Shown: positions 24,035 to 33,379, counted from the stretch's first letter. The stretch is 58,929 nt of DNA from Bacillota bacterium (GCA_023442775.1 JAEZXH010000015.1:1-58929); one strand, 5' to 3'. Notes: generated from the sequence alone by a model not told the origin. Made by a program: numbers and translations.

Positions 24035-25168
24035 ATGAAGGTTTGGCACATGATTAGTGGGGGAGATGCTGGGGGCGCAAAGACCCACATCTTCTCCCTG
24101 ATGAAGGCCCTGCGAGGACACGTCGAGGCGAAGGTCCTCGTCTTTATGAAGGACCGATTCTACGACGAGGCGAAGGAGCTGGGGATTGCCATCGAGGCCC
24201 ATCCTCAGAAAAGCCGCTTCGACATGAAGGTGATGAAGGCCATCGACGCATCTCTCAAAGAGGAAGCGGTGGACATCCTCCACTGCCACGGAGCTCGGGC
24301 GAACTTTAACGCCCTCTTCCTCAGGAGTAAGCTCCCGCGGGTTACGACGATTCACAGCGATTACCTTCTGGATTTTCAGGACCATCTCGTGAAGCGTCTC
24401 GTCTTTACGACTCTCAATACCTACGCCCTGAAGCGCTTTGATTACTACATCGCCATCACGGAAAACTTTCGGAAGATGCTCATTGACCGAGGCTTTTCTC
24501 CGGATCGGATTTACGTGACCTACAACGGAATCGACGTGGAAAAAGAGGTGGAGGTCATGGAGAAACAGGAATTTCTCCAGCGATTTTCCATCGATCCCAA
24601 CGGGCGCACCCTCTTTGGGATGGCGGCGCGCCTCGATGCGGTGAAGGACCACCGCACACTTCTACGGGCGATTGCTGATTCTCCTCTACTTCGGGAGAAG
24701 GCCTGTTTCCTCCTCGCCGGAGACGGGGCAGAAAGGGAAGCTCTTCACCGCATTGTCCAGGGCGATGGCCTCGAGGACTGCGTCCATTTCCTTGGGGAGT
24801 TGCAAGATCCCTATTCTCTCTATGAGGCGGTGGATGGAAACCTCTTGACTTCGAAGAGCGAGAGTTTCCCCTATGCCCTCCTGGAAGGGGCGACGAGACA
24901 TTGTGCGACGATTGCCTCCCGCGTCGGGGGAATCCCCGAGATGATTCGAGACGGCGAGGACGGATGGCTCTTCGCTCCCGGGGATGCAGAGGATCTTCGC
25001 CGGGTTCTCGAAGAGGCGATTCGAAACCCCGAAGAGATGACGCGCCGCGGGGAGTCGATGTTTGCACGGGTCTGTGAGAAGTTTTCGGAAGAGGCGATGG
25101 GCAAGAGCCACGTCGCTATTTATGAGGATATTTTAAGAAGGGAGCAAGCGGGTGAAACTCATCGATGA
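24035..25168 (+). CDS. Family 4 glycosyltransferase, cell-wall polymer cluster
   Basis: 377 residues from ATG 24035; an earlier in-frame start overlaps the previous gene. GT-B fold: N-terminal GGAGGAKTHIF-like acceptor loop (SGGDAGGAKTHIF) and a C-terminal nucleotide-sugar part with GRTLFGMAARLDAVKDHRTL and the EX7E-like region ESFPYALLEGATRHCATIAS. It should transfer a sugar from a nucleotide donor to the lipid-linked polymer at the inner membrane face. Its start follows the previous stop by one base and its end overlaps the next gene by 17. The sugar is unknown. Confidence 0.9.
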   Translation: MKVWHMISGGDAGGAKTHIFSLMKALRGHVEAKVLVFMKDRFYDEAKELGIAIEAHPQKSRFDMKVMKAIDASLKEEAVDILHCHGARANFNALFLRSKLPRVTTIHSDYLLDFQDHLVKRLVFTTLNTYALKRFDYYIAITENFRKMLIDRGFSPDRIYVTYNGIDVEKEVEVMEKQEFLQRFSIDPNGRTLFGMAARLDAVKDHRTLLRAIADSPLLREKACFLLAGDGAEREALHRIVQGDGLEDCVHFLGELQDPYSLYEAVDGNLLTSKSESFPYALLEGATRHCATIASRVGGIPEMIRDGEDGWLFAPGDAEDLRRVLEEAIRNPEEMTRRGESMFARVCEKFSEEAMGKSHVAIYEDILRREQAGETHR

Positions 25169-25646
25169 AAAGGGGCGCCTCTTTGGCCTCGTCAATGTGT
25201 TGGATTTACTCTTTGTGCTGATTTTGGCGGTGGCCATTGTCGGCGGTGCGAAGCGTCTCAAGGGGACCCGTGTGGTCAACGATACGAGCCGGCGAGCCAG
25301 TGTGGAATTTCTCGTCAAAGAAGTGCGTCAAGTGACGGTGGACAATATTAAAGTTGGGGATGAAGTCTACCACTACGACAAGGGAACCTACTTCGGAAAG
25401 ATTACGAAGACCTGGGTGGAGCCCTACACGGAAAAGGTCGAAAGTGGAGATGGAGCCTGGGTCATGGCACAAGTTCCCGAGCGCTACAATGTCCACATCA
25501 TCATCGAAGGGGATATGCAGGAGTCGGACCAAGCCTACACCTTCGGCGGTGAGCAGCTTAAGATTGGCAACGAATATCGCCTCAAGACAAAGACCAGCGC
25601 ATTCTTTGGGACTTGCTTCGGGTTTGATGAGCCCACGGAGAAGTAA
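25152..25646 (+). CDS. DUF4330-family membrane-anchored protein
   Basis: 164 residues with a GTG start. MKLIDEKGRLFGLVNVLDLLFVLILAVAIVG is the conserved DUF4330 head: a short charged lead, then one membrane anchor. The rest is a soluble domain, mostly beta strands (VEFLVKEVRQVTVDNIKVGD, ITKTWVEPYTEK). The family is known from glycan clusters of clostridia but has no assigned role. Position between the glycosyltransferase and the polymerase-like protein suggests a part in export or polymerisation. Confidence 0.82.
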   Translation: MKLIDEKGRLFGLVNVLDLLFVLILAVAIVGGAKRLKGTRVVNDTSRRASVEFLVKEVRQVTVDNIKVGDEVYHYDKGTYFGKITKTWVEPYTEKVESGDGAWVMAQVPERYNVHIIIEGDMQESDQAYTFGGEQLKIGNEYRLKTKTSAFFGTCFGFDEPTEK

Positions 25647-25649
25647 GCC

Positions 25650-26186
25650 ATGATTCGCGAGAGTCTTCTCTATCGGAGTGTGGCTGGGGCGGGACGCATC
25701 CTCAATGCCCTCTACGAAGAGAGTGTCTTTCATCGGGGGATGGCCTGTGTGGGCAGAATCTGCCAGCGCATCGCCTCGGGGAGCTTCTGGGGGCGCGCCC
25801 TAGAGAGAAACGATGGCCGCAATGGCTGGGAGAGGGGTGCAGAGTTCATCCTTCGCGCCTCAGAAAAGCCCCTTGAGGGGGGCGGCTCCCTCTTTTCTCG
25901 CTGGATGGAAGGATCTCTTCTCCATAAATTCTTACGCCCTATGGGGACCGTATTTGGGGCGATGACGGGACTGGGGACGGCGTTCTTCGTCCTCGGTCTT
26001 GGTCAGCTTCTCGGATCCTTTGTCTATCCCACCTGGTCGCGCCTCGTGGCAGTGCTTTGCCTCGCCTTTGGGCTCGGTCTTCTCGCCCTTGGGGCCGGTG
26101 AAGGAGCGGCCTATCGGAATTCTCGGATTGCAGGTGTCATCCACCTCTTCGCAAGTCTTGGAACCATGGAAGGAGAAGAGGGATGA
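25650..26186 (+). CDS. Membrane protein of unknown function in the wall-polymer cluster
   Basis: 178 residues. An amphipathic, Arg-rich N-terminal half (ESLLYRSVAGAGRILNAL, ERNDGRNGWERGAEFI) is followed by two strong membrane segments (about 95-118 and 123-145) and a short tail. No family recognised. It overlaps the following ligase-like gene by four bases and follows the DUF4330 gene by three, so it belongs to the operon. Confidence 0.7.
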   Translation: MIRESLLYRSVAGAGRILNALYEESVFHRGMACVGRICQRIASGSFWGRALERNDGRNGWERGAEFILRASEKPLEGGGSLFSRWMEGSLLHKFLRPMGTVFGAMTGLGTAFFVLGLGQLLGSFVYPTWSRLVAVLCLAFGLGLLALGAGEGAAYRNSRIAGVIHLFASLGTMEGEEG

Positions 26187-27496
26187 GTGTGTCAAAACAG
26201 TCCATCGGCTATGGCCTCATCGGCCTTCTCGCCCTGGCTCTCAGTGTGGCGGTGAAGACGCCTTACGTAGCCTTTCTCCTCATTCTCCTCGGCGGCTGTG
26301 CCTTCGTGATGCAGGAGGTCTTTTGGGGGATTGGAGCAGTGGTCTTCGCCTATGTCTTTCTCCCAGATGTCCTGGCCCTTGGGGCCATTGTGGGCCTTGG
26401 AATCTTTTATCTTCTGCGCAAGGCCTTTCTCGGAGAGCGTCTGCGCCCTGTGACCTCTGGGGAAGGGGTGCTTCTCGCCTTTGGACTTCTCCTCATCGTC
26501 GCCACCTTCACCTCGACCTATCGCAGTGGCTCCCTTCGTGACCTGGGGATTCACGCTGGCGGGTTTTTTCTCTACCTCATGATCCGGGAAGAGGTGAAGG
26601 ACAAGAATCGGGCCCACATCCTCTTGAGCCTCTTTGCCCTCGCCTTTCTCTTCATCGCCCTCTATGGAATCCGCCAATACTTTACCGGGGTGGAGATCAA
26701 GAGGGAATGGGTGGATGTGCAAAATAACCCCGACGTCAAGGCGCGGATTTTCTCCGTCTTTGGCAATCCAAACATCTTCGCCGAGTACTTGGTCATGGGG
26801 ATTCCCATTCTCATCGCCATGGGGTGGTGGAGCAAGAGGGAATTCAAGAGCCTCGTCTATTTCGCCGGGGCGGGAGTGGGGATGATTGCCCTCGGGATGA
26901 CCCTCTCTCGAGGCGGTTGGATTGGTCTCTTGGCCGCGGCGGCGTTTTTCGTCTACTTCATCTGTAAGCGCCTCTATCTCCTGGCAATTCCCGCCCTCAT
27001 GGGCCTTGTCATGGTGTTGCCCGAGTCCATCTTGCGTCGCTTTACGAGCATCACCAACTTTGCCGATTCTTCCACCTCCTATCGATTCAAGATTTTCTCC
27101 ATCACAGGAGACGTCATCCACGATCACTTTCTCGTCGGTGTGGGTCTTGGGCACCTACCCTTTAAGCGGGTCTTTGAGACCTACATCAGGACCATGCCCA
27201 TCTTCCACGCCCACAACACCTTTCTCGAAATCTTCGCAGAGCTCGGACTCGTGGGCTTCGTCCTCTTTCTCATCCTCTTGGGTACGGTGTTTCACCGGGG
27301 CCATAAGCACCTCTTACGAAGTGACGATGCCTTCTTCAAGATCCTCGGGACCGGCCTTCTCGCGGGGCTCTTTGGGGTCTTCGTCCACGGGATGTTTGAG
27401 AACGTCATCTATCTGACGAAGATTACCATGACCTTCTGGTTCATGGTCTCCATGGTCTTTGCCCTCTCCCGTCTCCAAGAGGAGGGAAGATCATGA
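26183..27496 (+). CDS. O-antigen ligase/polymerase-like membrane protein
   Basis: 437 residues with about eleven membrane segments and a large extracytoplasmic loop near 320-350. The Wzy/WaaL-like region contains GNPNIFAEYLVMGIPI, TLSRGGWIGLLAAAAFF and HAHNTFLEIFAELGLVG, where the histidine and following pattern are the family signature. Such proteins polymerise or attach undecaprenyl-linked glycans outside the membrane. Between wall genes and csaB, it likely handles the secondary wall polymer; ligase versus polymerase is undecided. Confidence 0.88.
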   Translation: MSVSKQSIGYGLIGLLALALSVAVKTPYVAFLLILLGGCAFVMQEVFWGIGAVVFAYVFLPDVLALGAIVGLGIFYLLRKAFLGERLRPVTSGEGVLLAFGLLLIVATFTSTYRSGSLRDLGIHAGGFFLYLMIREEVKDKNRAHILLSLFALAFLFIALYGIRQYFTGVEIKREWVDVQNNPDVKARIFSVFGNPNIFAEYLVMGIPILIAMGWWSKREFKSLVYFAGAGVGMIALGMTLSRGGWIGLLAAAAFFVYFICKRLYLLAIPALMGLVMVLPESILRRFTSITNFADSSTSYRFKIFSITGDVIHDHFLVGVGLGHLPFKRVFETYIRTMPIFHAHNTFLEIFAELGLVGFVLFLILLGTVFHRGHKHLLRSDDAFFKILGTGLLAGLFGVFVHGMFENVIYLTKITMTFWFMVSMVFALSRLQEEGRS

Positions 27497-28614
27497 AGCG
27501 CGTTCTCTTAAGCGGCTACTACGGGTTTGACAATTCGGGGGACGACGCCATTCTCTATGCGACGATTCAAGAACTGCGAAGACGACGCAGTGACCTCCTC
27601 TTGGAGGTCCTCTCCTATCATCCGGAGAAGACCCGGGAGCACTATGGGGTGGAGAGCGTCAATCGCTTTGACGTGCGAGAGGTCTCTCGTGCCCTTCGCC
27701 GCGCCGACGTCCTCGTCAGCGGGGGAGGGTCCCTTCTTCAGGACGTGACCAGCAGCCGGAGTCTCTGGTACTATCTCCTCGTCATGCTCATGGCGAAATG
27801 GCATCGGGCAAAGCTCTACGTCTACGCCAATGGTATCGGGCCCATCGATGGAGGACTGAATCGTCGCCTCGCCGCCTGGGTCCTGAAAAAGGCGGACGCC
27901 ATCACCTTAAGAGATCCGATGAGCCGAGATTTTCTCGCTTCCCTTGGCCTTGAGGACGAGCGGATTTCAGTCACTGCCGATCCAGTCTATGCCCTGGAGA
28001 TGCCGACGGAGGAAGAGAAAGAGGCTCTCTTGAAGCGCATTGGTCTCCCAAGGAGGTCCTATCTGGGTGTGGCCCTTCGCCCCTGGAAACACGCACCGGC
28101 CCTCTATGAGGAGACGAAGACCTATCTCTGTAAGCTCCTCGAAGAGACCGAGGAGGAGATTTTGCTCCTGCCCCTCCATGAAGGGGAGGACCGGCCATTT
28201 TTTGAGACGATGTTCGAGGACTTGGGAAGGCCTTCTCGCCTCCATCTTCTTCCCGAGCTCTCAGTGGAGGAGATGATTGGAGCCATCGGATGTTGTCACG
28301 CCATGGTGGCGATGCGCCTTCACGCCCTCATCTATGCCACCCTCTGCGAGGTGCCCATGGTGGCGGTCTCCTACGACCCGAAGGTCAAGGCCCTTGCCCA
28401 GATGCTGGAGCTTCCGGAGACCATCGATGTCAAAGCGTTAAAGTCCGAGGATCTCTTCCTCTTGACGACAAAACTCTTGTCCCATGAAGGAGAGCGTAGA
28501 GAGGCCCTCTCGGAGAAGCACCGGCTCATGCAGGAGCGCGCACGGAAAAACCTCGATGTACTCGATGAATTGTTGGAGGGACACGGTGGAAAAAATAGCA
28601 TTCTTCGGCATTGA
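27493..28614 (+). CDS. csaB: Polysaccharide pyruvyl transferase CsaB
   Basis: 373 residues. The start KRVLLSGYYGFDNSGDDAIL is diagnostic, with VSGGGSLLQDVTSSRSLWYYL and AMVAMRLHALIYATLCEVP further on. CsaB adds ketal-pyruvate to the secondary cell-wall polymer, which in Bacillus anthracis and relatives anchors SLH-domain S-layer proteins. It overlaps the ligase-like gene by four bases and tagA by 29. No SLH protein is encoded in this window. Confidence 0.94.
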   Translation: MKRVLLSGYYGFDNSGDDAILYATIQELRRRRSDLLLEVLSYHPEKTREHYGVESVNRFDVREVSRALRRADVLVSGGGSLLQDVTSSRSLWYYLLVMLMAKWHRAKLYVYANGIGPIDGGLNRRLAAWVLKKADAITLRDPMSRDFLASLGLEDERISVTADPVYALEMPTEEEKEALLKRIGLPRRSYLGVALRPWKHAPALYEETKTYLCKLLEETEEEILLLPLHEGEDRPFFETMFEDLGRPSRLHLLPELSVEEMIGAIGCCHAMVAMRLHALIYATLCEVPMVAVSYDPKVKALAQMLELPETIDVKALKSEDLFLLTTKLLSHEGERREALSEKHRLMQERARKNLDVLDELLEGHGGKNSILRH

Positions 28615-29353
28615 AGTCGAACCCCTCACCTTTGGACAAGCGGTTCACAAAATGAAACAGCTGCTCCACGAGGGCGGGGGAAAGATGATTGCCACACCAA
28701 ATACGGAGATTGCCATGGCGGCGAGGAAAAATATCCCCCTACGCCATCTCATCAACGACGCAGACATGGTCGTCCCCGACGGCATCGGCCTCGTCATCGG
28801 GGCAAAGCTTCGTCACCTTCACCTCCCCGAGAGGGTCACAGGTTACGACCTCTCCATGGAGCTGTTGCGCATTGCAGAGAAGGAGGGGTACCGCCTCTTT
28901 CTCCTTGGGGGACGCCCCTCGGTGGCGAAAAAGGCCATGGAAAACCTCAAGGAGGACTTTCCGGCCCTTCAAGTCGTCGGCGCCCAACACGGATACTTCA
29001 AGGGCTCCCACAACGGCTGTCCAGGACACGAGGAGGAGAGGGCGGTCCTTCGTGACATTCGAGACAGTGGTGCGGACATCGTCTTTGTGGGACTTGGATT
29101 CCCGAAACAGGAGCAGTTCATTCACCGCTTCGGAAAGGAGACGGGAGCCCGTCTTCTCATTGGAAATGGTGGCGTCATTGACGTCTTGGCAGGAGAGGCG
29201 AAGAGGGCCCCAGAGGTGTTTATCAAGTTGCACCTCGAGTGGTTTTATCGCCTCCTAAAGAATCCCTCTCGCTGGAAGCGCCAACTGGCCATCCCTCAGT
29301 TTCTCTACTATGTTATAATGGATGAAAAAGCCGTGACTCGTGTGATCAAATGA
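28586..29353 (+). CDS. tagA: WecG/TagA/CpsF-family glycosyltransferase
   Basis: 255 residues from GTG 28586, preceded by TTGGAGGG; the longer frame begins inside csaB out of context. Contains ATPNTEIAMAARKN, NDADMVVPDGIGLVIGAK with the catalytic Asp, YRLFLLGGRPSVAKKA and GLGFPKQEQFIHR, the GT26 family set. It probably moves N-acetylmannosamine to lipid-linked N-acetylglucosamine, an early step of wall polymer synthesis. Last gene of the cluster. Confidence 0.93.
   Translation: MEKIAFFGIEVEPLTFGQAVHKMKQLLHEGGGKMIATPNTEIAMAARKNIPLRHLINDADMVVPDGIGLVIGAKLRHLHLPERVTGYDLSMELLRIAEKEGYRLFLLGGRPSVAKKAMENLKEDFPALQVVGAQHGYFKGSHNGCPGHEEERAVLRDIRDSGADIVFVGLGFPKQEQFIHRFGKETGARLLIGNGGVIDVLAGEAKRAPEVFIKLHLEWFYRLLKNPSRWKRQLAIPQFLYYVIMDEKAVTRVIK
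29311..29319 (+). promoter_or_regulatory. Extended -10 promoter for transketolase
   Basis: TGT-TATAAT (TATAAT 29314-29319) lies inside the end of tagA, 45 bases before the tkt start. No convincing -35. Confidence 0.5.
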
Positions 29354-29363
29354 GGAGGAAGTC

Positions 29364-31325
29364 TTGAACATCACTCAAAAAACAGTCAACACCTTGCGCA
29401 TGCTCAGCGTCGACGCGGTCCAACAGGCAAACTCCGGACACCCAGGGCTGCCCCTTGGCGCCGCACCCGCGGCCTATGCCCTCTTTCAACACCATGTGAA
29501 TTTTGCGCCGAAGGATCCTCGTTGGATCAATCGAGACCGGTTCGTTCTCTCTGCAGGCCACGGCTCTGCACTGCTCTATTCCCTCCTGCACCTCTACGGC
29601 TATGACGTGAACATCGAGGACCTCAAGTCCTTCCGTCAGCTCCACTCGAAGACCCCTGGACACCCGGAATACGGCCATACCCAAGGGGTGGAATGCACCA
29701 CGGGCCCCCTCGGCGCCGGCATCTCCATGGCGGTGGGGATGGCTCTTGCAGAGCGCGCCCTCGGAGCCAAGTACAACCGTGAAGGCTATCCCGTGGTGGA
29801 TCACTACACCTATGTCCTCTGTGGGGACGGGGATTTGATGGAGGGCATCTCCAACGAGGCATCCTCCTTTGCGGGGACTCAAAAGCTGAAGAAGCTCATC
29901 GTCCTCTACGATTCCAACCAAATCACTATCGAAGGAGACACGGGCATCGCCTTTACCGAGGACGTCAAGGCCCGCTATGAGGCTCTTGGATGGAAGACCC
30001 TCGACGTCGCAGATGGAAATGACGTGAGTGCAATCTGCGAGGCCATCGAAGAGGCGAAGACCCACGACGCCCCCACCCTTATCGAAGTTCACACGAAGAT
30101 TGGGTTCGGTTCCCCGAGAGAGGGGTTGGCGAAGGCACACGGCGAGCCCTTGGGAGACGACCTCGAAGCGACCCGCAAGGCTCTGGGAATGGGCGAGGCC
30201 TTCACCGTTGACGAGGATGTCTATGCCCATGCTCGCGAAGGACTCGAGGCTAAGGCGAAGGCCTACGATGGGTGGAAGAAGATGTATGAAGGCTACTGGG
30301 CACAATATCCCGAGCTCGCCGAGGCCTTTGAAGCAGACCTCAAGGAGACTGGGATTTCTCTCGAGCTCACCGTAGACAAGGAGACGACGAAGGACCAGGC
30401 CACGAGAGCTGCAGGAGGAAGTCTTCTCAACGACATCGCCAAGCAGGTGAACAACCTCGTCGGTGGTTCTGCAGACCTCGGCCCCTCGAACAAGAGTGAA
30501 CTCAAGGCAGAGGAGCGGATGAGTCCAGAGACTCCAGCTGGACGCAACATCGGCTTTGGGGTACGTGAGCACGCCATGGGGGCCATTGTCAATGGGTTGG
30601 CTCTTCACGGAGGATTTAGAAGCTATGCGGCGACCTTCCTCGTCTTCTCCGATTACATGAAGCCACAGGTGCGCCTCTCTGCATTAATGGGACTGCCGGT
30701 GACCTACATCTTTACCCACGATTCCATCGGTGTGGGAGAAGATGGGCCGACCCACCAACCCATCGAGCACCTCGCCATGCTTCGGAGCATTCCCAACCTC
30801 GTCACCTTCCGCCCCGCGGATACGACGGAGACCGCTGCGGGTTGGGAAGTGGCCATGCACTCCACCTCGACGCCGACGGCACTCATCCTGAGTCGTCAAA
30901 CCCTTCCCGAGCTCGCCGGCTCCTCGAAGGATGCCAAGCGCGGCGGGTACATCTTGAAGGATGAGAAGGGGGACCTGGACGTGATTCTTCTCGCCTCGGG
31001 ATCGGAAGTCTCCCTCGCCTTGGAAGCGGCCAATGCCTTGGAAGGTGAAGGAGTCGGGGTGCGCGTGGTGAGCATGCCCTCGATGGAACTCTTCGAGGCC
31101 CAGTGCGCCACCTACCGCGAAAAGGTCCTCCCGAAACACACGAAGCGCCTCGCCATTGAAGCGGCGGCGACGATGCCTTGGTATCGTTATGTGGGAACAG
31201 AGGGCCGTGTCATCGGCATCGATGCCTTTGGAGCCTCGGGTCCCGCGAAAGAGGTCTTCAAGGCCTTTGACATTACCACAGAACACCTCTTGAGAGAAGC
31301 TCGCGAACTCCTTCAACGAGGATGA
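29364..31325 (+). CDS. tkt: Transketolase
   Basis: 653 residues, full length, with a TTG start after GAGGAGG. Thiamine diphosphate site GDGDLMEGISNEASSFAG..; LYDSNQITIEGDT; substrate histidines in SGHPGLPLG and GPLGAGI; the pyrimidine-binding part DLGPSNKSELK and VREHAMGAI; and HDSIGVGEDGPTHQPIEHL. It exchanges two-carbon units in the non-oxidative pentose phosphate path, needed for ribose in a cell with little sugar use. Own promoter and terminator. Confidence 0.97.
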   Translation: MNITQKTVNTLRMLSVDAVQQANSGHPGLPLGAAPAAYALFQHHVNFAPKDPRWINRDRFVLSAGHGSALLYSLLHLYGYDVNIEDLKSFRQLHSKTPGHPEYGHTQGVECTTGPLGAGISMAVGMALAERALGAKYNREGYPVVDHYTYVLCGDGDLMEGISNEASSFAGTQKLKKLIVLYDSNQITIEGDTGIAFTEDVKARYEALGWKTLDVADGNDVSAICEAIEEAKTHDAPTLIEVHTKIGFGSPREGLAKAHGEPLGDDLEATRKALGMGEAFTVDEDVYAHAREGLEAKAKAYDGWKKMYEGYWAQYPELAEAFEADLKETGISLELTVDKETTKDQATRAAGGSLLNDIAKQVNNLVGGSADLGPSNKSELKAEERMSPETPAGRNIGFGVREHAMGAIVNGLALHGGFRSYAATFLVFSDYMKPQVRLSALMGLPVTYIFTHDSIGVGEDGPTHQPIEHLAMLRSIPNLVTFRPADTTETAAGWEVAMHSTSTPTALILSRQTLPELAGSSKDAKRGGYILKDEKGDLDVILLASGSEVSLALEAANALEGEGVGVRVVSMPSMELFEAQCATYREKVLPKHTKRLAIEAAATMPWYRYVGTEGRVIGIDAFGASGPAKEVFKAFDITTEHLLREARELLQRG

Positions 31326-31328
31326 TTT

Positions 31329-31353
31329 GACCCGCCCTTGTGGCGGGTTTTTT
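31329..31353 (+). terminator. Intrinsic terminator of tkt
   Basis: ACCCGCC/GGCGGGT (31330-31336, 31342-31348) with loop CTTGT, then T-run. Confidence 0.88.
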
Positions 31354-31367
31354 GTTAGTCCCCGCTT

Positions 31368-31376
31368 TGGTATAAT
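31368..31376 (+). promoter_or_regulatory. Extended -10 promoter of the isomerase-sfsA-cobB-cobQ set
   Basis: TGG-TATAAT (TATAAT 31371-31376), 24 bases before the ATG. The four genes after it overlap each other. Confidence 0.6.
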
Positions 31377-31400
31377 GAAGACCACGAGAAGGAGGACACC

Positions 31401-32189
31401 ATGGAGCCACAGATTTTACACACCATCCAGAGTTATCACGATTTCTCTCCCGAGGCCTGTGCCAACGGGATGGGAATCGAGTTTCAAGACTTTACAGAAC
31501 TCAACCTCTTTGAGGGGGCTTGGTGTGAAGAAATCTTGCACTATGAGCGCCTCCTCACCCCACGACCGGCCATGGTGGCCATGCACGGCCCCTTTGTGGA
31601 CCTCAAACCCTTTAGCTACGATGGGCGGATTCGCCACGCCTCCCAGTGGCGCTACACCATGGCCATGAACGTCGCAAGCCTCTTAGACGTGGACGCCATC
31701 ATCTTTCACTCGCAGCTCAACCCCTTCTTGACGAATCCGTGGATTCTAGAGGCGGATCGAAAGACTCACGCAGAGTTTCTCCTTCGTCTCCTCGACGAGT
31801 TCCCCTCGTTTCACGGGAAGATCTACATTGAAAATGTCTACGAGAACGACCCCAAAGAGTTGCGCCTCCTCATGGAAGAGATTGACCACCCGAGGATTGG
31901 GGTTAATCTCGACGTGGGACATGCGAACCTCACCACGACGCCACTGAGGGCCTGGCTCTCGGAACTAAAGCCCTGGATTGGGTACTGCCATCTCCAGATG
32001 AACGGCGGAGAAAAGGACGAACATCGCGCGCCCACGGAAGAGGAGATGCAATCCATCGCCAGGACGTTTTTCCAGGTCCTAGGAAAGATGGTCCCCCTGT
32101 CTTTGGAGTACTTTACGAAGGACCCGCTCGGTGAGAAGGAGCGTCTTCTGAGAATCATCCACGAGGTGGAAAAGGAGGGGAAAATTTGA
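31401..32189 (+). CDS. Sugar phosphate isomerase/epimerase-like TIM-barrel protein
   Basis: 262 residues. An AP-endonuclease-2/xylose-isomerase-like barrel: MHGPFVDLKP, IIFHSQLNPFL, IYIENVYENDPKEL with a metal Glu, RIGVNLDVGHANL with Asp and His ligands, GYCHLQMNGGEKDEHR and the final LSLEYF. The metal ligands of the fold look intact, so it is probably an enzyme, either an isomerase/epimerase or a nuclease. No substrate can be given. It overlaps sfsA by four bases, which hints at nucleic-acid or sugar metabolism together with it. Confidence 0.82.
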   Translation: MEPQILHTIQSYHDFSPEACANGMGIEFQDFTELNLFEGAWCEEILHYERLLTPRPAMVAMHGPFVDLKPFSYDGRIRHASQWRYTMAMNVASLLDVDAIIFHSQLNPFLTNPWILEADRKTHAEFLLRLLDEFPSFHGKIYIENVYENDPKELRLLMEEIDHPRIGVNLDVGHANLTTTPLRAWLSELKPWIGYCHLQMNGGEKDEHRAPTEEEMQSIARTFFQVLGKMVPLSLEYFTKDPLGEKERLLRIIHEVEKEGKI

Positions 32190-33379
32190 ACTACAGAGAA
32201 CCGAGGGAGGCCACCCTTATTCGTCGCAAGAATCGCTTCGTGGCGGAAGTCCTCGTAGACGACGAGATCATGGGAGTGCATGTGCCCAACACGGGGCGTT
32301 GCAAGGAACTCTTCGTCAAGGGCAGGAGGGCCATCCTCGAGCGGGGCAAGGGCTGCGGGCGAAAGTATCCCTACAGCCTCGTTGCCATCGAAAAGCCGGG
32401 ACAGGGTTTTGTCAACATCCACTCCGCCATGGCCAACGACTTGGTGGAGGAGGGCATCAAGGAGGGGAAGATCGTCCTTCGAGGCCTTCGTTCCTATCGG
32501 CGAGAGGCCACCTATGGGGATTGTCGATTTGACTTTTTCGTCGACACCGAAGAGGGGACGGGATACCTCGAGGTCAAGGGTGTGACCTTGGAGCGAGGAG
32601 GGGTTGCCGCCTTTCCCGATGCACCGACTGTTCGCGGGGCGCGCCATCTTGAGGAACTGACGGCTCTTGCACGAGAAGGACAGAGGGCTTTTGTCATCTT
32701 TCTCATCCAGATGGAGCAGGTCCACCTCTTTCGCCCCAATGCCTCTATGGACCCCCATTTCGCAGAAGCTCTTCGCCAAGCGCAAATTGCGGGGGTGAAG
32801 GTGCGGGCTTATTCCTGTACCAGCGACGAGGTGGGTATTTCTGTGAAGGAAGAGATTCCTGTGGACTTCGCAGGGAGTCTATCCTTGCGGAAGGCAACCG
32901 CAGCCGACGAGGAGGCCATTCTTCGCCTCTATGAGAACGGGCGCGCCATCTTGAGACGACGCAATATTCCCCAATGGCAAGGGGAGTACCCGGGAAGAAA
33001 TGATTTCTTGAAGGACCTGGAGCGAGGGGCCCTCTATGTGGGCGAGCGGGATGGAGACGTGGAGGCGGTGGCGAGTCTGATCCTGGGAGAAGAGCCGACC
33101 TATCAAGTCATTGATGGGGCCTGGGGTTGGGAGGCGCCCTATGGCACCATTCACCGCATGACCGTGGACTCGGCACATTCCGATACGGCGCGGGAGATGG
33201 AGGCCCTCCTCGAAGAAGAGGCGCGCCTTCTCGGGGTCCACGGACTGCGGATCGACACCCACGAAGAGAATCTTCCCATGCGGCGTCTCATTGAGAAGCG
33301 TCGCTACATCGAGCGTGGAATAATCACCGTCGCAGACGGCACCCCACGCATCGCCTATGATAAGGAGGTATGCCGGTGA
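32186..33379 (+). CDS. SfsA nuclease domain fused to a GNAT acetyltransferase domain
   Basis: 397 residues with a TTG start after AAGGAGGGG. Residues 1-230 are a full SfsA (E. coli SfsA has 234): VHVPNTGRCKELF at 31-43, the nuclease core RFDFFVDTEEGTGYLEVKG, then AFPDAPTVRGARHLEEL and the C-terminal FLIQMEQVHLFRPN. Residues about 242-397 are a GNAT domain: LRKATAADEEAILRLY, RNIPQWQGEYP, IHRMTVDSAHSD, LRIDTHEENLPMRRLIEK. SfsA proteins cut DNA or RNA non-specifically; the GNAT part may modify a small molecule or protein. Frame is continuous, so a true fusion. Confidence 0.87.
   Translation: MNYREPREATLIRRKNRFVAEVLVDDEIMGVHVPNTGRCKELFVKGRRAILERGKGCGRKYPYSLVAIEKPGQGFVNIHSAMANDLVEEGIKEGKIVLRGLRSYRREATYGDCRFDFFVDTEEGTGYLEVKGVTLERGGVAAFPDAPTVRGARHLEELTALAREGQRAFVIFLIQMEQVHLFRPNASMDPHFAEALRQAQIAGVKVRAYSCTSDEVGISVKEEIPVDFAGSLSLRKATAADEEAILRLYENGRAILRRRNIPQWQGEYPGRNDFLKDLERGALYVGERDGDVEAVASLILGEEPTYQVIDGAWGWEAPYGTIHRMTVDSAHSDTAREMEALLEEEARLLGVHGLRIDTHEENLPMRRLIEKRRYIERGIITVADGTPRIAYDKEVCR

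Noticed and set aside
29346..30608. 420-codon minus-strand ORF across tkt
   Set aside because: Antisense shadow of a full transketolase.
33370..33375. ATG 33370 as cobB start
   Set aside because: It abuts the AGGAGG site; GTG 33376 has proper spacing.
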